From Cunninghamella blakesleeana (Eukaryota > Mucoromycota > Mucoromycetes > Mucorales > Cunninghamellaceae), in the NCBI GenBank assembly GCA_017871115.1, contig JAFCIZ010000005.1, positions 5,387,501 to 5,451,500 of the forward strand: a stretch of 64,000 bases of DNA, in the 5' to 3' direction. Positions 53,201 to 64,000 of this stretch are shown piece by piece. The notes under the pieces were generated by a model. The model was not told the DNA's origin, made no database searches, and saw nothing but the letters and a program-made list of their open reading frames with translations. Every line of letters begins with the position of its first letter. Position 1 is the first letter of the stretch. The position numbers and the translations under genes were made by a program.

Positions 53201-53582
53201 CTAAATTAAAATGGTACCAAAATAGATAATAAAAAATTGATAGTTCAGTTTTCACGTGGAAGTAATACGAAACTTTTTTTTTTTTGTACTTTTGATAAAA
53301 AAATAAAAAAAAAAGAAAAGAAAGGAGAAAAAGAAAAAGATAGTAGTCTTACCTCCCATTGTGATAATAACATAGGGTCTTGATACTTTTACATCTAAGA
53401 AGCAACTATTAAGATGAATCTAAATAAAATATAATTAATCAATCAAAATATTGACAACTTGTAAAGTTTATTTTTACTATTAATTCCTATATCTTTGATA
53501 TATATTTTTATATTTATACCTCTAGCTTTTCCGCATCGGAGGCCTTTTTTAAGGTCGTTGGCGATAAAGAATTTATCGACAT
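50229..53582 (-). CDS. C2-domain class 3 lipase (DAG-lipase-like)
   Basis: Predicted Ca-binding lipase of 829 residues. Exons: 53520-53582, 53353-53419, 53200-52146, 51641-52021, 51492-51569, 51140-51385, 50821-51048, 50670-50705, 50229-50564. A C2 domain covers about residues 20-150 (HLNSCFLDVKVSRPYVIITM, WNERFELKVTYHAQLFDTIQ, DIYDSYMLLPDRHVGRAEI). A Ser/Thr/Asn/Gln-rich linker of about 200 residues follows. The alpha/beta core has SIVLAIRGTLSAFDTMTDL, VHKGMKASAMWF, nucleophile elbow GHSLGAATA (about residue 577), SFGYAPACGLSL and FVFADDVVSKL with the likely acid. The His is probably DHLPTNFNVAF. The layout matches sn-1 diacylglycerol lipases without their four transmembrane helices. Activity and substrate are inferred from family only. 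Confidence 0.9.
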
Positions 53583-53793
53583 ATTATTCTATTAAATATT
53601 AGTTGATTCAAATCGAATAAAAGGATTATATAAAATATTAATTATAAAAAAAAAAAAAGAGAGAAAGAGGAATGAAAAAGAAAAACGAAGAAAAAAAATA
53701 TATCAGATTATAGGAGTTAGAAATACTATAAAAGGAAATGGAAAAAGTAATATAGTCATTAACATAAACTTTAATATAAACAATATAAGCAGC

Positions 53794-53824
<31 letters not shown>

Positions 53825-55529
53825 GATGATATTACAATTCATTTACAATGAAATAATATGAATACTTTATATCTTTACTCTAGTAAAAATAACTATTCAT
53901 TTTTGATTATATTTTTTATACCGGAGTTATATTTAACATCATCAGAAACACTAACTTTGTTTTGTTTGGGCGTCATCTATTTCACAAACAATCCATAATT
54001 CAATAAATATACAAGTAAATTACAGGCATTAAATAAATAAATAAAAATGATGAAATAGAAATATATAGAAATAAAAGAAAAATTTAATGATTAAATAAAT
54101 ATATTAAGCAACATATAAAAGTAAAAACAGAGAGCTAATACGTACTATAAAAGATAATACAAACAATTAAAAGTCATTTTATCCGATTGAAAATATAAAC
54201 AATAAAAAGTTTTAATAACAAATACTATAATAATAATAATGATAATAGTTAATTATTTTAATATTCTTTAATTCATAATTGTTATTCTTTTTTAAGAATC
54301 CTGCCACTCACGTTTGCCACTTTTTATATCCTTCTTTTATCGTGTTTGTTTTGTCTTTTTTTTTATCTTGCTATGAGAGATTCAAGGCTATTTTCATGTA
54401 AATATCAGGTATTATCTGCCCTGCTTTTATTATAGAGAAAGATATTTTATCAAATAAAATATAAAAAATTAATAAATTAATTACCAATTATATACTATTA
54501 TTTATTTATTTATTATCAAGTGATGATAATAATAATGATATATTATAAATATGCAGTTTGCTCTTTTTTATGTTAATTAAGGTTTTCCCGGTTTGTGGGC
54601 AACCCAAAACCATGAAGCCTTTTTTTTACCATAGTCCTTTTATTTACTATTTTTTTAAAAAATAAATGTGGTCTCTTCTTATATGATAGTTGTATAAATT
54701 ATTTTTATTAATAATCATATGTAGTAAAACCACAAAGAATAAAAAAAATAAAAAGTGCCAAGAAACGGGAGATAATTATATACGTAGCAGTTTAATATTT
54801 ACCTATAAGCAAGAAAAAAAAGAACTGGCTAACTTGGTAAAAATTACAAAATTTATTATATTATTATAGCTTATATTATTAAATTATAATTTTATTACGA
54901 GCTGAAACGTATCTCTAAATTATTGTGTAAAAAAACCTATAATTTAGCAATATATCCAATTTTTTTTCAATTATAGATACTTTTTTCATGCCGTGATCAG
55001 GGTAACTATAATTAATATAACTTCTTTTACTATGTAAATGTCACATTATTTTACCAAATTATTATTACTTGACTTTATTAATTAGCTTATAAATAAATAT
55101 TAAATTGCCCTGCATATAAAAAGATTACTTTGAAAAATAAAAGAATACTGCTTTACTTTATTTTTTATTATTTAAAAATAGCGATCGTTCCATAATTTTA
55201 AAATAGCACTCTTTCAAAAACTGAAAACTTGTTAAATAATAAAAAAGTACATATACTCCTAATTTTATTTAAATAAAAAGACAATCATCTTTAAAAATAT
55301 TATATCTATAACTGAATTATAACTGCTAGTATTTCCAAATTAAACTGGTATAATAAACAAATAAGTAAACCAAATGCTAAATTCATAAAGGTAAAAGAAA
55401 ATTAGTTGTTGATGGCTCTGGTAAAAAATGACGGTGTTTAAAAATAGTTTTACCTTGAAAAAAAAAAAAAAAAAAAAAAAAAAACTTCAAAAGTTTATTT
55501 CTCTTTTCGCTTCCACTCACCTTTATTCC
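53583..55529. other. Divergent intergenic region, lipase / GatA
   Basis: 1.95 kb. It includes an AT microsatellite near 53795-53820, a 27-codon minus-strand ORF at 53893-53976 (MTPKQNKVSV...), a GC-richer block at about 54290-54630 ending in a hairpin followed by eight T (see findings) and a 27-A tract near 55458-55484. No gene can be asserted. Confidence 0.45.
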
Positions 55530-57947
55530 ATGTATGCTAAATCTTTAATTATTCAATCAAGAAAGATTGTGGTAATTGTTTTATTTTATTTTTATATGTT
55601 ATAAATACTCTTTTTTTTAAAAAATAAATAAATAAAAGGATAGCCTTTTTGAATTCTTTTTCTATTTTTGAATATTTAAAGAATCATCGATCAGTATCAA
55701 CTTTAACTTGGAGAGACTGTTTAGATAATATTTATGCTAATAATGATAAGGTGAATGCTTTTGTATCGGTTCAGGATAAAAATGTATTAGAGAAAACTGA
55801 TAAAACCAATTGTAAAGGTACCTATCTTATTCAATTAATACGCGAAATAACAACAGAGATAATAATACATTCCATTATTGGTTTACTTCATGCTTTGTTT
55901 TTATTGCTTTTATAATTTATCATAGATAATATTTTAAATGATATGCCAATAGCTATAAAAGATAATATTTGCACAAGAGATTTGCCTACAACATGTGGAT
56001 CAAATATGCTTAATGGTAATAAATAGAACAAGTATTTTCATGTACAGCTGTTGTTTTTTTTATAATTATTAACTTTTTATACTGTTTTTTCTTTCTTAAT
56101 AACCTTTTCCAGAATTTTATTCTCCATACGATGCTACTGTTGTTAGTTTACTAAAGGAAGCTGGCGCTAAAATAGTTGGGAAGACGAATATGGATGAGTT
56201 TGGAATGGGGTAATTTGTATATATGTATACATGTTATTCAAATATCATAGTTTTAAACTTTTTTTTATATTTTTTTTTTTTTTTTTTTGATGAAAATATA
56301 TAATTAGATCAGCCAATGTATATAGTTCTGCTGGGCCTGTGAAAAATCCTTGGGGATATCAAAATGATAAATCCGTGTTAGAAGATGAACAAAAGATTCG
56401 AGTGGCTGGTGGAAGTTCTGGAGGAAGCACAGTAGCTGTAGCTATGGATATGTGTGCGGTGTAAGTTTATAGTTATAATAATATCAATCACCAGATAAAA
56501 AATGAACTATATTTTTAATAACGAAGCATATATATTATTAAAAAAAAAAGAGCGTTAGGATCTGATACTGGAGGTTCTGTTAGATTACCTGCTTCTTATT
56601 GTGGTATATTCGGTTTTAAACCTTCTAATGGTCAAATATCAAGAAACGGTTTAGTTGCTTATGCTAATTCTTTAGATACAATAGGAATGCTTGGTCAAAA
56701 TGTAGACAATATACAAGCTATTTATGGTAATAACAATAAATATAAATTTAACTAGGAAGGAATGAAAAAGGAAAATAATGATGGTACAGTATTCATATAT
56801 ATATATATATATATATATATAAATTATTTTTTAATATTTATTATCAATACTAGATGTTATTGCTCAATATGATGATAAAGATCCAACTTCAATTCCTTTG
56901 ACATTACGAAAAAAAATATCAGAACAAGAAAATGAATTATTAATGAATTGGAGCAATGATGATTTAACAGGATTAAAGATTGGCATACCAAAAGAATATT
57001 ATGTTGAGCCATTATCATCTGAAGTTTTGGAATCATGGCGTTCAGGAATTCAATTTTTGAAAAAACGCGGTGCAACTATAGTCCCTATTTCATTACCTCA
57101 TACAAAATTTGCCTTACCTGCTTATTATATTATTGCCTTGGCTGAAGCAAGTTCTAATTTAGCAAGATTCGATGGCGTACGTTATGGTAAATAGAGCAAA
57201 TGCAGACATAATGAACATATGGAAAAATATATTCAATTATACTCACCTTGTATATAAATATATTGCCATTATTATTATTATTATTATTAATTGAATCTTT
57301 ATAGGCCATCGTAGTACCAACTTATCAAATCACAATATGATTTATGCAGATACCAGAACTGAAGGTTTTGGAAAAGAAGTTCAAAGACGTATTTTACTAG
57401 GAACACATGTGTTAACGGCAGGGTAATATATAAATATATATGTTTACACATATATATAATAAAGTGAGTTGTTAGGTATCAACTAATTTTTATTATAACT
57501 GTTATTGTTTTAATTATTATTTAAAATAATAGCACTTATGAAAAACATTTTTTGCCGGCACAACAAGCAAGAAGATTAATATTAGAAGATTTTAATAATT
57601 CTTTTATTGTAAATAATCCATTATATAAAACACCCAGCATCTCTCAGTCTGAAAAAGTACATCTTATTTTAACACCAAGTGCAATATCAACTGCGCCTAA
57701 ATTAATAGATAGTTTACCAAACCGTACAGCAGCAAAAGGTCACGATCATGATCATCATAATAGCCATGGAGTAGTAGATGCTTATGTGAATGATGTCATG
57801 ACAGTACCAGTTAGTCTTTCAGGATTACCAGCTATATCAATTCCCTTCAGCCAATCAAAAAGTGATGGATACCCAATAGGACTACAACTCATAGGACCAT
57901 ATGGATTTGATCGTTTTTTACTTAGAATTGCCAATAAAATGAAATAA
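55530..57947 (+). CDS. HER2: Mitochondrial glutamyl-tRNA(Gln) amidotransferase subunit A
   Basis: Amidase subunit of the GatFAB/GatCAB enzyme that converts Glu-tRNA(Gln) to Gln-tRNA(Gln) in mitochondria. Exons 55644-55817, 55926-56015, 56113-56209, 56308-56460, 56551-56726, 56854-57186, 57305-57422 and 57533-57947 join in frame. Catalytic features: [11 protein letters not shown] with the triad Lys, [10 protein letters not shown] and [20 protein letters not shown] with the Ser pair; [18 protein letters not shown] and the end [19 protein letters not shown] are classic. A likely first exon (ATG at 55530, [14 protein letters not shown], donor GTAATT at 55572) is one base out of phase with the 55644 exon. 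The start is therefore unresolved: one missing T in the five-T run there would fix it. Everything from 55644 on is firm. Confidence 0.9.
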
Positions 57948-58026
57948 ATAATATAATAAAATTATTTTATTTTATAAATATTTCAAATTTAATATTAATA
58001 AAAATGATAGGAATAATGGTCATACG

Positions 58027-58088
<62 letters not shown>
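58027..58088. repeat. 62-base poly(A) tract
   Basis: Longest homopolymer of the window, lying 80 bases after the GatA stop and exactly at the start of the decayed GatA duplicate. True length is uncertain. Confidence 0.85.
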
Positions 58089-58090
<2 letters not shown>

Positions 58091-58865
58091 ATAATGAGCG
58101 GAAAAATCGCAAGCCAACTGGATTAAAATTTAGCATAATGATGCTACCGGCGGCCTAAAAAATGAAAAATCACGGTGCGTTCGTGATGTATTCTATTACC
58201 TCATATAAAATACACGTAATCTACTAATTATATAGCAGTCCTGGTAAAAGTAAATCCCAATTTAAAACAACTAACGGTGTATATTATAGCAATAAAAAGG
58301 ATAGAAAAAGAAAAAATGCAAATGTATATTCCAGATTTGTGTAAAATATATTCATTAACGCTTATCGTTTTATTTTTTAATATAGAATTTAATAAAATTC
58401 AAAAATATACCATAATACTACTTTCTTAGACTAAAATATAACTAATATATATTTTTGAGCTGGAGAATCAGGAATGGAATTTCAAAGACGTATTTTACTT
58501 GGAACTCAGGTAATAATTATTGTGAAGTACATATGAAATATAAAAAGAAAGAATTATTGTGATACATGAGTATTTATTACATTTTTTATCGTTTTTTTGT
58601 AAAACCTATCAAATTCAATTTTTTTTAGCAGTACAACAAACGAAAGAAGATTATTAAAATATTATTATTATAAATAATACATTAAGCTGTACTTTCAATT
58701 ATTTTTTTCTTTTTTTTACATAAAAAAGCAAAGTTTAAGAGTATTACCTCTAAATTAATAGAAATTCACCAAAATGGAAAATAAAAAGTGGACATACCGC
58801 AATTGTTGACATTTATGCCAATGATGTCATGAAAGCTATCAAGGGTTTATCAACAAAATTAATAT
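58091..58865 (+). pseudogene. Decayed tandem copy of the GatA 3' half
   Basis: Collinear with the intact gene about 1.1 kb upstream. GGATTAAAATTTAGCAT aligns to the parent's GGATTAAAGATTGGCAT. A Lys-x-x-Gly-Ala region before ATTACCTCATA aligns to the parent around 57061-57110. CAAAGACGTATTTTACT (17 bases identical) matches the parent at about 57382, and AATGATGTCATGA (13 identical) near 58815 matches the parent near 57785. Spacing between landmarks is 313 versus 319 bases in the part that spans an intron, so introns were copied with the exons. It arose as a DNA-level tandem duplication, not by retrotransposition. Frameshifts, stops and deletions are frequent, and the amidase active site is not included. 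No function is expected. Confidence 0.85.
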
Positions 58866-60128
58866 TTATTTAGTTGGTAAAAAAATAAAATAGATAATAA
58901 TAAGTAAATAAGAAAAGATGGGTAATTCGATAAAATAATAATTTATCATATGAATACAACCATATACTCTGTTCCTGTCAATAAAATAATAAAAAAAAAA
59001 AGATAATATATATTGTATGCTTACATAGTATATTATTTAATAATTTATAAAATAATTTTTAATGACAATAAATATTATAGCCAATCATATTTGCGCCCTT
59101 TTTATTATAATTTATGTTGAATTACCGATATGTGCCTTTTTAATATTTTGGGGGGAGAGAAAAGTAAAAAGATAAATGAAATAGAATTAATGAATGATAA
59201 AAGTCACACACGCACACACGTTTGAAAGCTTTTATTCTATAGAACTAATTTTCTTTGTGCTTATAAAATACTTTATAATAATGAAAAATGAAAAAAATCG
59301 GAGTTGATGATATAGATTTATAAAAAATCAATAGAAATAGAATTAACACTAATAAGTATAAGGCTATATACTGTAATTAGTAAAAAAATAATATAATCTT
59401 TTTCAAGTCTCGAACGATTCTTATTTTTAGGATGATCAATATCGTAAATATTGAATTATAATAGTTTATAATCTATGTAATCTATAATATACTTAATAGT
59501 CCACTCAATTTGGACAATGTTCATGATAATCATATATTAAGTGGCACATATTAATTTTTATTAAATAAAAATTTATATGAATATATATATATATATATTA
59601 TTAATGTTATTAATGTTTATATTATTATTAAATTTATATTTCATAAAGTAAAAATATAATATTTATTGATATATATATAAAATACTTCTTGAAATTATAA
59701 AGAAAAAAAAAAAAGGTTTCTTTTAATAGTGGCACATTACCTGCCTTTCTTGGCGCGGAGGGTGTAATTGGATAAGGTTATATATATATAAATATATAAT
59801 TGAATTTCTTTTTTTGATTTTCCTATTTTTTCCCTTCTTTTTCTCGTATTACACTCAATTTTTTATTTATATCTATTTTTTTATTCCCTTTTTTTTTTTT
59901 TTCTTTCTTTCTTCCTTTCTCCTCTCTTTTTCTTCATTCCTTTACTCTAATATTTATCTCAATTATTTAATATTGATAGACATTACTTAATATTAATATT
60001 ATTTATCTATTGTTTTTTTTTTTTTTTATAAAAAAGGGATCAGCATTATATATATACTTATTACTATCAAATTGCTATTAACAGAAAAAGGAGCAGCTAA
60101 ATATAGAAAATAATAATATATAATAATA
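58866..60128. other. Intergenic region upstream of LIM-RhoGAP gene
   Basis: 1.26 kb, AT-rich, with TA repeats near 59580-59600. About 375 bases before the RhoGAP start is a GC-richer island (CTTGGCGCGGAGGG at about 59750). A pyrimidine-rich leader follows (59880-59940). No coding signal. Confidence 0.5.
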
Positions 60129-63100
60129 ATGGATAGTTATTTAGAAGATCCAATAATCAACGGTGAAGAATATGATGATCCTCGTTGTCAAGGATGCGAT
60201 CAACCTATTGATGACGGTTCAGTCGTTCAGTTTGGTAATGGGATATGGCATTTTGAATGGTAAAGAAGAAAAAATAGAAAATATCCATATATATATATAT
60301 AAGTAAATATAGATAAATAACAGTATTTATTTATTTATTTATTTATTATTGTTAGCTTCCGTTGCTCAAAGTGTAATAATATAGTGGAATGTTATAGTAA
60401 TCTTTTACTATTACGTGATGGTAGCCCTATTTGTGAACAGTGCTCCTATTGTTGTCATGCTTGTAATAAAACTATTAAGGACGAAGCCATTATGACAGGT
60501 ATATTTAATATAATGTTTTCACTCTTAATATATGAAAATATTCTATTTTTTATTTATTAAATTATTTTCTCTCTTTATTTCTATTATTATTATAAAAAAT
60601 AGGCGATGAAGCTTATCACGCGGAATGCTTCCGATGCGTACAATGTAACACTAAAATCGAGGATTTGGTTTTCACCCAAACAAGCAAAGTAAGAAATAAA
60701 AATAAAAATAAAAAAAATAGAATTCAAAGAAACAATAGAAATCAATAATTAGTTAATTAATCTTATACTCTCCAACTCAAAATATTCTTTTTAGGGTATT
60801 TTTTGTACAAAATGTCATGAGACGCGAAAGCAATTAAGACAAAAACGTAAAGAAGAAAAACTAAGGCACCAGCAAAGATTACAAGAAATGGAAAGAACAG
60901 GGCGATTAAAAATGCCAACTACCGATAAATTAATGACTGATCAACAAAAGGTAAAACAATACTATTAAATAAAATAAATGATCTTGAAAAAGTGAAATTA
61001 AATAGGCAAAATTAAACTCATATTAATGCTTATGAATATTTATTAAATACACTTGGCTTTTTTGGCCCTTTTTTTTTTTTTATAGAATCGTACGCCCAAT
61101 AATAATCTTCTTGAATTACAAAAATTAAAAATTGATACTTTAGTACCATCACAGCAAACGATTTCCTTAGAAAAAGTGGATTCATCATCACCATTACAAC
61201 GTCAGCTTTCTAATAATAGTATATTGAACGATTATGTTGATCATATCTCTTCATACCAATTACAGCCAAATAGTCCTCCCTCACCACCACCTAAACCTAC
61301 AGAATTACCACCTTCTACCGAAGAATTAATTAAATTGAATAATATGTTAAATGCTGCTATTGAAGGTGGATTAATAGACGATAATATTTCTTATATTACT
61401 CCCAATACGACAACAGCAACATCGGCATCAGTAAATACTCATACAACAGATTTTATGGATGATAAAACTTCTGTTAGTGATTTAAAGAAGGAATTGGAGT
61501 GGACGAAATCAAAATTGGAGAGTACTGAAACTAAATTCAATCAAATAAAGGTATAATAATAATAATATTAGTAAATATAACTACGTATATATAAATAGTA
61601 AAATTTGTATGGGTTTATTAAAAAAAATTTTTTTTTATATATATATTTATAAACAAAATAATAGACTATTAGTCGTAAAGCATTGGATGAATTTAGTAAA
61701 GTAAAAGAAAGATATAATGCAGAAACAAAAGCAAGGCAAGAAGCTGAAATGACAGTAAATAAATTACAAAATGAATTATCTTTCTATCATCACATTACTA
61801 TATTTGGAGATGTTGGTTTTTCTCAATATAGTCAGGATGAATTAGCCGATCTTCATCGACTTAAACTTCAAACCGAAAAATCTGTCAACGATCTTAGAAA
61901 TCAACGAGATGATATTTTTGAAGATATTGAAAGGTAACACTAATAAATAATATAGATAATGAAAAATACAATTCTGTTATTAATGCTAATATTATTGTTT
62001 TATTCTATTATTATTATTATTATTTAAAAAAAATGACCCACAGAAAAAAATCTATTTACTGGGAGCAGTTTACTCAACCACAACAACAATATATTACATC
62101 ACTTCAACACGATATTGACCATGCTAAACTTGGATATGGAAGATTAGTAAAAGCCCGTGATGATATCATTGCTGAAATGATTATGCTCAACACTAAAAAC
62201 GCCGAATTATCTTCTATGAACAATGATTTATCAAGAAAGGTAACTGAACGAGAACGTGAAGCAATAGCCGTGATGGCGGGTACTAGCTTTTTACCAAATG
62301 ATTTAATCAATAACGCTACAACAACAGCAGCAGATTCAGATAGTTTTAAAAATATCACCTCACCAAAATTGACAGCTCATCGTGATAACTTTAATGATGC
62401 GGTTGCTCCTCGTTTGTTTAAGTTTAGAAGAAATCGAAGTAAAAATAATGGAAGTAATAGCAGTGGAAGTTACAATAACAGTAGCAGTGCTCATGATAAA
62501 AAAGAAAAGGAATCAATCGATACCTTAATCGGCATGCCATATGATGCTAACAGCAAGGATGTGGCTGAAAAACCAGCCAATATAGAAGGTCAACTACGTG
62601 TAGGAAATCATTTATTCAATCCAACCAAATATTTACGTCCTACGAAATGTGATGTTTGTAATGAAAAAATGTGGCGATCAAATGAATTTAAATGTCAAGG
62701 TAAATATGCTTTATATATATTAGTATATTAGCAATTTAATCATAGTATATAAAAATAATACATGCGATTAAATGACTTTGTATTTATAACTTTTAATAGA
62801 ATGTAATATTGCTTGTCATACAAAGTGTGTATATCGTGCTATTTCATGCCAAAGAAAATCCACTTCTGACTCTACAAATAGTGATCAATCTCAAAAAGGT
62901 AATTTTAAATAAAATAAATAGTATTTCTAAATACAAAGATATACGCATTCATATTAAATTGCAATATATTATAAATTTAGGAATCATGTTTGGTCAAGAT
63001 TTAATAAAACAAGTTAAAAGTGAACAAAATCAAATTCCATTAGTAGTACGAAAATGTATTGAAGCAGTTGAAAACAGAGGAATGGATTATGAAGGAATTT

Positions 63101-63903
63101 ATCGAAAATCGGGTGGAGCTGGACAAATGAAATCTATCCAACAAGCTTTTGAACAAAATGAAAATCCTAATTTATGTGATGAAGATCAATGGAATGATAT
63201 ATGTGCTGTTACAAGTGTGCTAAAACAATATTTCCGTGATTTACCTAATCCATTATTCACATATGAGCTTTATAAGGAATTTGTTACTGCTATATGTAAG
63301 AAAGAAAGAAAGAAAGAAACATAAAAAAGAAAAAGAAGAAAAGCACTAATTACAATCGACCTTTTAATTTTATTTTATTAACTATATTTAATTTTTAATT
63401 TTTATTTTTAACAGTATCATCTGAACCAAAAGATAAATTAGAGACATTTCAAAAATTGCTTCGTAAATTACCAACTGAACATTTCAACACTCTTAAATTC
63501 TTGATGCAGCATTTATCAAAGTAAGTCATCTTTTATTAGTATAAATAGCATACATAATGACTTTTATACATGTATTCATTTCTCTATTTTTTGTATTTAT
63601 TTTTATTATAGAGTCGATGCTAGGAATGAAGAAAATTTAATGACAGCCAAGAATATAGCTGTTATTTTTGGTCCAACACTATTAAGAAGTAATGATGAAA
63701 GTTTAGATCTTATAGAAATGAATCATAAAATAGGATGTATTGAATATATTCTTAATCATATGACCATGTTTGATGAACCTATTCCCGAAATCAATAAATC
63801 TGCACCTTTACCAACTCGAAAAAACTCATTACCAAGTCGTCACCGTCGTGAAGCATCTATCCCTACCCCTGTTTTCCCTCCCGAAAAGGCTGGTTATATC
63901 TAA
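60129..63903 (+). CDS. LIM-LIM-C1-RhoGAP protein
   Basis: Rho-family GTPase-activating protein for polarity and cell-wall or actin control. Eleven exons: 60129-60259, 60356-60498, 60603-60688, 60795-60950, 61086-61550, 61665-61933, 62044-62699, 62800-62898, 62981-63295, 63415-63520, 63612-63903, for 905 residues. LIM1 (CQGCDQPI, WHFECFRCSKC, CEQC) and LIM2 (CHACNKTI, YHAECFRCVQC, FCTKCHETR) lie within residues 19-125. A basic coiled region follows, then coiled coils at about 290-470. A C1 zinc finger is at about 606-655 (FNPTKYLRPTKCDVCNEKMW, FKCQECNIACHTKCV). The RhoGAP domain runs from 668 (VVRKCIEAVENRGMDYEG, arginine finger in IYRKSGG, YFRDLPNPLFTYELY, NIAVIFGPTLLR). The order matches fungal Rga-type GAPs; the exact GTPase (Rho1 or Cdc42) is not determined. 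Confidence 0.93.
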
Positions 63904-64000
63904 GTTATTTATTTATTTATTTTACATACCGTCATTATTAACATTAGTTGTATTTATCTGACTCATATTACAAGTTTGTATATATATCTTGTAGATTTAT

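Noticed and set aside
53893..53976. 27-codon minus-strand ORF (MTPKQNKVSV...) considered as a RAMP4/Ysy6-like small ER protein
   Set aside because: Only the TPKQ start is suggestive; no transmembrane segment or KRG motif follows and no downstream exon restores one.

Overview
The window is nuclear DNA from a filamentous fungus. It is extremely AT-rich, and its genes are cut by many short AT-rich GT-AG introns, some leaving exons of only 5 to 36 nt. Protein content (AP-1 sigma, KRR1, APC4, kinesin-4, SIN3, LIM-RhoGAP, Erv41, Tad3, mitochondrial GatA) is eukaryotic and fungal. Intron density, Asn/Ser/Gln homopolymer runs and base composition fit an early-diverging, Mucoromycota-like fungus better than an ascomycete; no species can be named. 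I rebuilt genes by hand from splice sites and reading phase. Every multi-exon model except GatA keeps one open frame with total length divisible by three.

Layout. 0.3-6.6 kb: AP-1 sigma (-), an alpha/beta hydrolase (+), KRR1 (-). 8.2-14.9 kb: a GATA-like plus PHD-finger protein (+) and APC4 (+). 15.6-23.2 kb: a very large kinesin-4 (-) and a PNPOx-like flavoprotein (-). 23.3-31.1 kb: SIN3 (+) and 1-Cys peroxiredoxin (+). 31.2-39.3 kb: a possible 17-residue microprotein, a small orphan (+), a PHO80-type cyclin (-), a sugar transporter (-) with a 5-nt microexon, and a small MGCC lipid-anchor candidate (-). 40.7-48.3 kb: Erv41 (+), a ZIP zinc transporter (-), a small MGN protein (-) and lipoate ligase (-). 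48.7-53.6 kb: Tad3 (+) and a C2-class 3 lipase (-). 55.5-58.9 kb: mitochondrial GatA (+) followed by a decayed tandem copy of its own 3' half. 60.1-63.9 kb: LIM-LIM-C1-RhoGAP (+).

Functional themes. Most genes are unlinked housekeeping functions: vesicle traffic (AP-1, Erv41), ribosome and translation (KRR1, Tad3, GatA), mitochondrial cofactor use (lipoate ligase), cell cycle and cytoskeleton (APC4, kinesin, cyclin, RhoGAP), and chromatin (SIN3, GATA/PHD protein). I see no operon-like cluster, no transposon ORF, no CRISPR array, no rRNA gene and no intact tRNA gene.

I found no clear new multi-gene system. The points most worth a second look are the GATA-like/PHD protein with a His in place of the fourth zinc Cys, the 5-nt exon in the sugar transporter, the collinear GatA pseudogene and the parent gene's unresolved first exon, a diverged duplicated element upstream of the sugar transporter, two tiny candidate myristoylated proteins, and the recurring T(n)A(n) self-complementary tracts.
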